Positions 57,784 to 64,000 of a DNA stretch of 64,000 bases are shown piece by piece (position 1 is the first letter of the stretch; each line of letters starts with the position of its first letter). Below the pieces are notes generated by a model. That model worked only from the letters and a program-made list of their open reading frames with translations. It was not told where the DNA came from and did not search any database. Source of the stretch: Gloeocapsa sp. PCC 7428 (GTDB taxonomy: Bacteria; Cyanobacteriota; Cyanobacteriia; Cyanobacteriales; Chroococcidiopsidaceae); contig NC_019745.1 of NCBI RefSeq assembly GCF_000317555.1, forward strand, positions 248,001 through 312,000, given 5' to 3'. The position numbers and the translations under genes were made by a program.

Positions 57784-59898
57784 ATGCGGTTGCAACGTCA
57801 ATCGAACAAACAAAAAATTACCATAGACCCCAAGTTAGTTGTAGGACATGGGGGCGAGGCGCGAGTTTTTGTATTGCCAGACGATGACCAACTTGTCGCC
57901 AAACTGTATCACAAGCCAACGAAAGCATACGCGCAAAAGCTGCTGGCAATGCTTGCCAACCCTCCAGAAAATCCGACGGCAGCAAAAGGGCATATTTCGA
58001 TTGCTTGGCCCACCGATTTATTAATTGGAGACGGCGATCGCGTTATTGGCTTTTTAATGCCTCGCGTCCACAAGATGCACTCAATTGTTGAGTTTTATAA
58101 CCCAAAAACTCGCCGCCAAACCTGTCCTTTCTTTAACTATCTTTATCTACATCGTACAGCGCGAAATCTTGTAACCGCGATGGGGGCGTTGCATTCGCGG
58201 GGCTATTGTATTGGAGATATCAACGAGTCAAATATTTTGGTAAGTGATACTGCCTTGATTACACTCGTAGACACTGATTCATTTCAAGTCCCAGATCCAA
58301 AAAGTGGTTATGTCTATCGTTGCGGAGTCGGTAAGGCAGAATTTACCCCGCCTGAGTTGCAAGGAAAAAACTTCGCGCACTTTGAGCGTAAACCAGAACA
58401 CGACCTTTTCGGCTTAGCGGTACTGTTGTTTCAACTTTTAATGGAAGGAACGCACCCGTTTTCTGGGATTTATCAAGGAATTGGCGATCCTCCTTCGTAT
58501 TCAGCGCGAATTAGTGCAGGACACTTTGTCTACAGCAAAAGCAAGCGTGTCCCTTATGTACCAACACCGATCGCGCCACCTTTTGAATTGCTGCATCCCA
58601 CTTTACAGCAACTTTTCTGGCGTTGTTTTGAGGAGGGTTATCATCATCCTAAAGCGCGACCGAATACTCAAGCATGGCAAGCAGCATTAATTGAAGCCGA
58701 ACAAGCACTGACAACTTGCGCAACGAATAACCAGCACCGTTACAGCAACCATCTCAGTTCGTGTCCTTGGTGCGATCGCACGGTAAAGCTTGGCGGACGC
58801 GATCCTTTCCCCTCGGTACAAGCTGTGCGCGCAGGACAACACCTCCAACCGCTAAAGCGCAAGCGTACCGTCTTACCAAAAAGAGATTATCAGCAGCAAG
58901 TGCTATCAGCTTTTAATGCAGCTGCGGCTACCCCAACAGCGAAGCTAGTAGCAAAGAGTAAGGCAAATAGTAAGAAGAAAGTTAAGCCTTTGATGTGGGG
59001 TTTGATCGGCACAGGCGCGTTAGTGTTTTTGGAAATTATGGTAATTGCCTACGACTTCAGAATTTCCCCACAAACCTTTGCTAATCTGTTTCCGGATCGC
59101 AGCGAAGCACAACCAGCGACACCACAACCGACACTCAATGGTAATCAAATTTCCATCGCTTACTACGACCAAGGCAAGTTTCACTACAAACTCGGTGACT
59201 ATAAAGGAGCAATTGAAAACTTTAATCGCGCTCTACTTTACAATCCTAATGATGCCAACGCCTACGTCAATCGAGGTAATGCGCGTTACGAGATAGCCCA
59301 ACACAGCAGCAATCCGAACCAGGAATACCAAGCTGCGATCGCGGACTTCGATCAAGCGCTGCAAATCAATCCAGCCGCTGAACAAGCGTATCTAAGTCGT
59401 GGTATTGTCCGTCATGACACTGCTAAATACAGTAAAGATGTCGATAGAAGTTATTTGGCCGCGATCGCTGACTTTGACCAGACCGTACGGCTAAATCCAG
59501 CAAATGCCGAAGCCTACGTGAAAAGAGGTATCTCATATCATAAACTGGCACAAAACAGCAAAAATATGCTGCATCCAGGTTATCAAGAAGCGCTCAACGA
59601 CTTTAATCAAGCTTTGCAACTCGACCCGCGAGCCGCTGAAGCGTATATGAAACGGGGCATTGTCCGCTATGAAATCGCCCAAAGTAGCAATACTGATACT
59701 AAAGGTTATTCTAATGCGCTGACAGACCTCAAGCAAGCCGCAAAACTCTTCTTAGAACAAAGCGATATTGAACGCTACCAAGAAACTTTGAGCAATATTT
59801 GTGTGGTGTTAGAAAACAAGTGCCAATCGTTTTTACAAAATCCAGAAAAGTTTATCACCTCCAAAGTCGATTCGACGGCTCCTAAGGTAGGAAATTAG
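57784..59898 (+). CDS. Protein kinase-like protein with zinc ribbon, TM helix and TPR repeats
   Basis: A 704-residue protein. A divergent kinase domain (about 15-315) has a glycine-rich loop VVGHGGEARVFVL, the ATP Lys in LVAKLYHKP, catalytic loop YCIGDINESNILV (GD replaces the usual HRD/HxD, but Asp and Asn remain), DTDSF in place of DFG, and PPELQGK. Then CATNNQHRYSNHLSSCPWC suggests a zinc knuckle, a basic linker leads to a single TM (about 405-420; MWGLIGTGALVFLEIMVIAY), and the C-terminus carries about four TPRs (LGDYKGAIENFNRALLYNP; IADFDQALQINPAAEQAYLSR). With the PP2C gene upstream this is a reversible phosphorylation pair. Confidence 0.88.
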   Translation: MRLQRQSNKQKITIDPKLVVGHGGEARVFVLPDDDQLVAKLYHKPTKAYAQKLLAMLANPPENPTAAKGHISIAWPTDLLIGDGDRVIGFLMPRVHKMHSIVEFYNPKTRRQTCPFFNYLYLHRTARNLVTAMGALHSRGYCIGDINESNILVSDTALITLVDTDSFQVPDPKSGYVYRCGVGKAEFTPPELQGKNFAHFERKPEHDLFGLAVLLFQLLMEGTHPFSGIYQGIGDPPSYSARISAGHFVYSKSKRVPYVPTPIAPPFELLHPTLQQLFWRCFEEGYHHPKARPNTQAWQAALIEAEQALTTCATNNQHRYSNHLSSCPWCDRTVKLGGRDPFPSVQAVRAGQHLQPLKRKRTVLPKRDYQQQVLSAFNAAAATPTAKLVAKSKANSKKKVKPLMWGLIGTGALVFLEIMVIAYDFRISPQTFANLFPDRSEAQPATPQPTLNGNQISIAYYDQGKFHYKLGDYKGAIENFNRALLYNPNDANAYVNRGNARYEIAQHSSNPNQEYQAAIADFDQALQINPAAEQAYLSRGIVRHDTAKYSKDVDRSYLAAIADFDQTVRLNPANAEAYVKRGISYHKLAQNSKNMLHPGYQEALNDFNQALQLDPRAAEAYMKRGIVRYEIAQSSNTDTKGYSNALTDLKQAAKLFLEQSDIERYQETLSNICVVLENKCQSFLQNPEKFITSKVDSTAPKVGN

Positions 59899-59944
59899 AG
59901 GGATCAGGGATCAGAGGTCGGAGATCAGGGAGCTTCAGGTGTAG

Positions 59945-60010
59945 GTGAGCAGGGAAGCAGAGGGGCAGAGGAGAAATGATTTGTAGTTTTTATTTGGTGA
60001 AATGGTGTTA
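59945..60010. repeat. MITE-like element, copy 4
   Basis: GAAGCAGAGGGGCAGAGGAG then AAATGATTTGTAGTTTTTATTTGGTGAAATGGTGTTA, in segments matching copy 2 in reverse complement. It sits in the 194-base gap between convergent genes, with GGTCAGA-type heptamers around it. TTAACCGGAGATGATA at about 60037 is shared with 22174-22189. Confidence 0.6.
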
Positions 60011-60092
60011 CTAGTCACTAACCACTAATCTAATGATTTAACCGGAGATGATATAACTCAATACTCATAACTCCCCTGACCCCTGATCCCTC

Positions 60093-61748
60093 CTAACGTG
60101 GTTGACCTGAGCTAATTGCCCGTTGTAGCCTTGCCAAAGCACGGTTATAGTCCAAAATCGCGGTGACTCGGTTGCCTTCGGCATTCGTTAAGTCATTTTC
60201 TGCGTCAATGACTTCGGTTTGCGTTCCTACTCCAGCTTGGAAGCGTAGCCGTGCTAATCGTAGGGCTTCTCTAGCTTGTTCTAGGGCAACCGAAGCTGTT
60301 TGAATATTGGCTAAGTTTGACTGTAAGGTATTGTAGGCTTCTTCGACCTCAAAGCGGACTTGGTTACGCGTATCCGCGAAATTTGTTTCGGCGATCGCAA
60401 TATTTGCTTCTTCTTGCCGAGCGCGGGCGCGGGCGGCTCCTCCATCGTACAAGTTCAGCGACACATTAGCGCCTAACGAATACCCATCGGCAAGACCCGA
60501 ACCGTCATCAAAAACGTCAAGCACGTTGTAATTTGTTGAGACACTCACGCGTGGTCCTAGTTGTGATAGTGCGATCCGTCGCTGTGCTTCACTAATGTTA
60601 CGTTGCGCTAATTGCTGTTGCAGTTCTGCACGGTTACGAAACGCGAGGACAATACTATCCTCTAACGGTAAGTTCCATAAACCAGCAATTTGAACTGGCT
60701 CGGCTGCCGCAAGACTTACCGACTGTGCTAAACTCAACCGTGCAGCTAACTGGCGGCGACTATTTTGCTGTTGGCTCAAAGCGTTTGTTAATTCTTGTGT
60801 TGCGTTGGCAAGTTGAACTTCAGACCGCAGTACGTCAAATCGCGTCCCCACTCCAGCCTGTTCTAACGCTTGGGCGTCGCGTAAGCTTGCTTGTGCGTTC
60901 GTCACAGCTGATTGGTTGATGCGGACTAACTCATCGGCGGCTTGTAAATTGTAGTAGTCGTTGGCAACGTCTAGCCGCAGTTGTTGTGCGGTTTGCTCTA
61001 GCTGCAATTCGTTTAAACGGATTTGCTCTTCTGCTGCCCGAATCCGCGAGCTTCTTTCTCCTGATGTGTAAATATCGTAGCTCAATTGTGCCGTACCATT
61101 GAAAACTGTACTAGCTCCAGCTTCTTGTTCAGGAAACCCTTGGTTAGGTTGCGCCGACTGAGAGCGATTTAGCCCTGCATTGAGGCTAGCATTGGGAAGC
61201 AAAGCAGCTTGGGCTTCGCGTAAAGCAGCACGACTCCGCTCTAAATTGAGCCTTGCAACTTGGAGTTGTCGATTATTTCGCTGCGCGAGTTCTAGTGCTT
61301 GTTGAAAAGTAATAGGCTGAGTTCCTTGAATTCGGACTTCTTCTGGGCGCGTGGGAAACTGTAGTGGATTCGGACTAGGATTGAGATAATTAGGCGTTTG
61401 TGCTGGAGGACGCACCTCAGGCGCAGTTGGTGCAGCAGTTCCTGGCGTCGCTGGAGTAGGAACCGTAGGGACAACGATGTTGCGATTGTCTGTAGGCGGA
61501 ACATTATTCTGCGCCATAATTTCAGCCGTTAAACCCCCTTTTTGAAGGCTAGATGCGGCAGTGCCTACAGGTTCGGTCGTCGGAGTTAAACTGAGTAACG
61601 AGCTATCGTAACTGATATTGTGCTGTCGCAAAAATGTGTTCTTATCTACCGGAGTACTTTGAATGGTATCAGCTTCAACCGGCTGAGCGATGGTCATCAC
61701 TACAGAAAGGCTCAACCACAAGCCGTTACATAATTGTTGTTTCACCAC
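60093..61748 (-). CDS. TolC-family outer membrane efflux protein
   Basis: A 551-residue outer membrane factor. Start is GTG at 61748 (GAGGAATC just upstream), then a signal peptide (GLWLSLSVVMTIAQPVEA). A Pro/Thr-rich periplasmic leader spans about 80-135 (VPTVPTPATPGTAAPTAPEV), as in cyanobacterial HgdD/TolC proteins. Two OEP repeats follow: ITFQQALELAQRNNRQLQVARLNLERSRA..., then LEDSIVLAFRNRAELQQQLAQ, with long helices rich in Ala, Gln and Glu. It forms the trimeric channel for type I secretion or RND export. No partner pump gene is adjacent. Confidence 0.92.
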   Translation of the reverse strand: MVKQQLCNGLWLSLSVVMTIAQPVEADTIQSTPVDKNTFLRQHNISYDSSLLSLTPTTEPVGTAASSLQKGGLTAEIMAQNNVPPTDNRNIVVPTVPTPATPGTAAPTAPEVRPPAQTPNYLNPSPNPLQFPTRPEEVRIQGTQPITFQQALELAQRNNRQLQVARLNLERSRAALREAQAALLPNASLNAGLNRSQSAQPNQGFPEQEAGASTVFNGTAQLSYDIYTSGERSSRIRAAEEQIRLNELQLEQTAQQLRLDVANDYYNLQAADELVRINQSAVTNAQASLRDAQALEQAGVGTRFDVLRSEVQLANATQELTNALSQQQNSRRQLAARLSLAQSVSLAAAEPVQIAGLWNLPLEDSIVLAFRNRAELQQQLAQRNISEAQRRIALSQLGPRVSVSTNYNVLDVFDDGSGLADGYSLGANVSLNLYDGGAARARARQEEANIAIAETNFADTRNQVRFEVEEAYNTLQSNLANIQTASVALEQAREALRLARLRFQAGVGTQTEVIDAENDLTNAEGNRVTAILDYNRALARLQRAISSGQPR

Positions 61749-62319
61749 GATTCCTCACACGAAAATCAACTTGATTGCAGCAGGAATGACTCGATATCTA
61801 CCTATTTCTGAAACCATTAATACTTTAAGCTACACTGCTCACTATATTGAGGGATACTACTTTAGCTCTGGCTTTTACTCGCAATTAACTATAGATTATG
61901 CACGAGTTGCGATCGCAACCAATTCATCGCTAACTAACGCTAATTATAGTTAAGAATGTAATAAATAAAACACGCTTTTGTAGAATTTATCAGTATATAT
62001 AATGATGTTGCCAACAAGAAAACTTATGAACAATCATACCTAACTAAAGACACTTGACACACAACACTAAACTACTAATATTCACTCCACATCTTTGCTC
62101 AATCTGTTCTAAAAACACAATCGCTCTGTAAGCCAATACATGTCAGATGGAACACATTCAAAATCAAAACTAAATCAACATTGCTCATTATGAAGGATTT
62201 ATCGGCAGAAGAACATATCACGATTAGCACTCTTTTAGCCAAAAGTAGCGATCGCCGAGAGTGCCGCACAGCAGTTACGATAAAACAGCTATTGTGCTTA
62301 AGCTTAGTGACGCAAGATC
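61749..62319. other. Intergenic region upstream of the pentapeptide-repeat protein
   Basis: 571 bases, A+T-rich in the middle. An 87-codon frame at 61690-61953 overlaps the tolC-like gene and is not credible. A 46-codon frame at 62190-62330 starts with ATG but overlaps the next gene's start; it could be a leader peptide but has no other support. Confidence 0.45.
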
Positions 62320-63660
62320 ATGTCGCTTGAACCAGATTCCCCCCAGCCCAATTCAGTTTCGCCTCCTCCAGCCGTTGAGCCGCAGCCCGACGAATTGTCC
62401 GATCGCGCTCAAAATATTGAACTTGCGCCCAAAGGTTCACTCTCACAACAGGCATTAGCAGCACTTGCCTCAATGCAATCATCGCAGCAGCAAGCAACTA
62501 TCAACCGTTTGACAACCGCACAGCAGGGAAACCGCATTCCTGATCTCAAAGCAGCTGGGATTACGCTCATTGCGATCGCCATTACTATGATTGGGCTAGC
62601 GTTGGGTAACGAATTAGTTGCTTGGTTTGGAGTTGTGCTTAGCCTTCTCCTGTCGATAGCAGTACTACTACCCTCGTTACAAGCTGCGATCCGCGAGTTG
62701 TTCTCCACGCAAGAGCGATCGCTATTTGTTGCCATAGCAGGGATTATTGCCGCCTTATTCGGCATTGTCGAACTCACTGGTATCCATCGCCGTTTGCTCA
62801 TTTGGGGTAGCCAGATTAACTGGGAAGCTTTTGGCACGCTTGCGGAATGGGTTGGGGCGTTAGGACAAATTTTAATTGCGGTGCTTGCAGTTTTTGTCGC
62901 GTGGCGACAATACGTTATTTCTAAAGATTTAACAATTCAACAGAACTTGCTTACTGTTCAGCAAAACTTGATCACGCAGCAGCAAACAATTGATAGCTAC
63001 TTTCAGGGAATTTCTGACCTCGTATTAGATGATGAAGGATTGTTAGAAGATTGGCCGCAAGAACGAGCCTTAGCCGAAGGTCGAACAGCAGCAATTTTAA
63101 GTAGTGTCGATCGCGATGGTAAAGCTAAAATTTTGCGGTTTCTTTCTAGTTCCAGGTTACTCACCCCGCTCAAGCGCGACTCGCGTTTAGGTAGAGCAAT
63201 TCTCAATGGTGACGGTGGCTATGCCGAAGACCGTGTTTTTGGAGTGCGCGTTATCGACTTAGGAGTCATGCTTGCTGGTGCGGATCTATCCGGTACCGAT
63301 TTACGGTGGACAGACTTAAGCGATGCGAATCTCATTCGCGTGAACCTAAGTCGCTGTGACTTAGTCCGTGCCAACTTCGCCCGCACAATTCTAGCAGATG
63401 CTAAGTTCAATGGTGCAGATTTCAAGGGAACTCGTCTGTTCTACGGTGCTGCTGAAACCGCTAGCCCGCGCAGCCGCACGGAACCACCAAATTACAAAAC
63501 AGGGGAATACACCGGCGCTGTCATTGAAGGTGCGGATTTCACAAACGTGCAGCGAATGTCCGAATCAACGCGCTATTATTGCTGTGCTTGGGGTGGAGAA
63601 AAAACCAGAGCAACAGTTCCTGGTGGTTGTAGTGGAATTCCGAATAAGCTGGGGCGGTGA
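62320..63660 (+). CDS. Membrane protein with coiled coil and C-terminal pentapeptide repeats
   Basis: A 446-residue protein. A Pro/Gln-rich N-terminus, then four hydrophobic spans between about 85 and 210 (AAGITLIAIAITMIGLALGN; WFGVVLSLLLSIAVLLPSL; LFVAIAGIIAALFGIVELTG; QILIAVLAVFVAWRQYV), a Gln-rich helix (LLTVQQNLITQQQTIDSYF), and a cytoplasmic domain. Pentapeptide repeats of the A(D/N)Lxx type run from about 310: LAGADLSGTDLRWTDLSDAN, LIRVNLSRCDLVRANFARTI. A Cys-containing segment (YYCCAWGGEKTRAT) and SGIPNKLGR close the protein. Function unknown; similar cyanobacterial proteins are annotated only as pentapeptide-repeat proteins. Confidence 0.85.
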   Translation: MSLEPDSPQPNSVSPPPAVEPQPDELSDRAQNIELAPKGSLSQQALAALASMQSSQQQATINRLTTAQQGNRIPDLKAAGITLIAIAITMIGLALGNELVAWFGVVLSLLLSIAVLLPSLQAAIRELFSTQERSLFVAIAGIIAALFGIVELTGIHRRLLIWGSQINWEAFGTLAEWVGALGQILIAVLAVFVAWRQYVISKDLTIQQNLLTVQQNLITQQQTIDSYFQGISDLVLDDEGLLEDWPQERALAEGRTAAILSSVDRDGKAKILRFLSSSRLLTPLKRDSRLGRAILNGDGGYAEDRVFGVRVIDLGVMLAGADLSGTDLRWTDLSDANLIRVNLSRCDLVRANFARTILADAKFNGADFKGTRLFYGAAETASPRSRTEPPNYKTGEYTGAVIEGADFTNVQRMSESTRYYCCAWGGEKTRATVPGGCSGIPNKLGR

Positions 63661-63688
63661 AAGAAGAAGTCAGGGATATTATTTTCTT

Positions 63689-63741
63689 GGTCTACGCAAG
63701 GTGGACTTTGTGTTTAAAGCCCCGACTTTAGTCGCTAGGCT
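63689..63741 (-). repeat. Dispersed repeat, AGTCCACC family (diverged)
   Basis: The reverse complement reads GACTAAAGTCGGGGC then TTTAAACACAAAGTCCACC and TTGCGTAGACC. This looks like the widespread cyanobacterial AGTCCACC...GACTTTAGTC element and is distantly related to the copies at 17388 and 38712. Confidence 0.5.
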
Positions 63742-63853
63742 CCAGAAAATAAATCAAAAAACCCCCACCATAAAGAAAACTATATCAGAAAATTGCGTTG
63801 ATTTTTTGTGAGAGACTTTACAATATTCATTCAACGCTCACAAATTTAGAAAG

Positions 63854-64000
63854 TTGCCTAAGTATTCAATAGTCGTTCCCATTTTCAACGAAGAAAAAAC
63901 GATTCCAGCGCTGTATCAACGCCTTTATAAAGTGATGGAGCGGCTTGATGGGGACGTCGAACTAATCTTAGTCAATGATGGTAGTCGCGATCGCTCACTG
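63854..64000 (+). CDS. Family 2 glycosyltransferase (DPM1-like), N-terminal fragment
   Basis: The frame [21 protein letters not shown] continues with [27 protein letters not shown] to the window edge. This is the GT-A nucleotide-sugar-binding motif of family 2 glycosyltransferases (VVPxxNEExxI; VNDGSxD), closest to dolichol/undecaprenyl-phosphate mannosyl- or glucosyltransferases. No ATG lies at its head; TTG at 63854 is the likeliest start, weakly supported by TTTAGAAAG. The rest of the gene is outside the window, so product details stay open. Confidence 0.88.
   Translation, partial: MPKYSIVVPIFNEEKTIPALYQRLYKVMERLDGDVELILVNDGSRDRSL

Noticed and set aside
61690-61953. 87-codon frame at the tolC-like gene start
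   Set aside because: It overlaps the well-supported TolC-family start on the opposite strand and has no homology-like features.
62223-62266. CIRCE-like sequence (TTAGCACTC...GAGAGTGCC)
   Set aside because: The spacer is about 27 bases rather than 9 and the right arm matches only partly, unlike the perfect site at 18347. Probably chance.
62190-62330. 46-codon frame overlapping the pentapeptide-repeat gene start
   Set aside because: No convincing ribosome-binding site or recognisable product; mentioned only as a possible leader.

Overview
The window is a cyanobacterial chromosome segment. The octamer GCGATCGC (HIP1) is scattered through genes on both strands. Clade-typical genes include a CpcS/CpeS-type phycobiliprotein lyase, Psb32, a photosystem II S4-domain protein, a TIGR00303 CobT-like protein, a DUF4346 protein and a pix-type phototaxis operon. 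Dispersed short repeats (heptanucleotide arrays, small palindromes, MITE-like elements) are numerous, as in Chroococcidiopsis/Gloeocapsopsis-like or Nostoc-like genomes. The species cannot be fixed from the sequence alone.

Layout. 1-6.6 kb: the tail of a Gfo/Idh/MocA oxidoreductase, a 45-residue membrane protein, a PlsY-like/PEP-synthase fusion, a lipid kinase, an ExoD-like protein and a glycine-rich stress-type protein. 6.8-18.1 kb: tRNA-Val(GAC), a sulfotransferase, a Usp protein, a Na+:alanine symporter, an SDR, the S4 protein, serA, prmA, thioredoxin, fabG and an ICMT-like methyltransferase. 18.3-22.9 kb: a CIRCE-controlled groEL without groES, a CorA transporter, rnpB carrying heptamer arrays, and rnc. 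22.9-35.3 kb: a sensor kinase, a RibD-C reductase, a FemAB/GNAT-like protein, an orphan, a TPR protein, a Uma2 nuclease, DUF4346, Psb32, surE, a Crp regulator, DUF2232, the CobT-like protein and a coiled-coil protein. 35.7-41.8 kb: CpcS plus a Tat/lipobox solute-binding protein, a DUF4394 protein, a gene remnant, a Cys-rich protein, and an ECF sigma/anti-sigma pair. 41.3-47.5 kb: CNNM/HlyC, three unknown exported proteins, tRNA-Ile(CAU), pyrE, and thiC behind a TPP riboswitch.

47.6-56.0 kb is the most distinctive part. A five-gene minus-strand operon in the order pixG-H-I-J-L encodes a chemotaxis-like signalling chain: PatA-type regulator, CheY, CheW, methyl-accepting receptor and CheA hybrid. 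The receptor's GAF domain carries both cysteines of a DXCF cyanobacteriochrome, 28 residues apart, so the operon probably drives light-guided type IV pilus motility. A decayed ribbon-helix-helix antitoxin gene abuts its 3' end. 57.0-64.0 kb: a PP2C phosphatase with a kinase-zinc ribbon-TM-TPR protein, a TolC-type outer membrane protein, a membrane pentapeptide-repeat protein, and the start of a family 2 glycosyltransferase.

No CRISPR array, prophage or intact transposase was seen. Novelty lies in the domain fusion with an in-frame repeat insertion, the photoreceptor, the heptamer-expanded RNase P RNA, several small repeat families, and three gene remnants.
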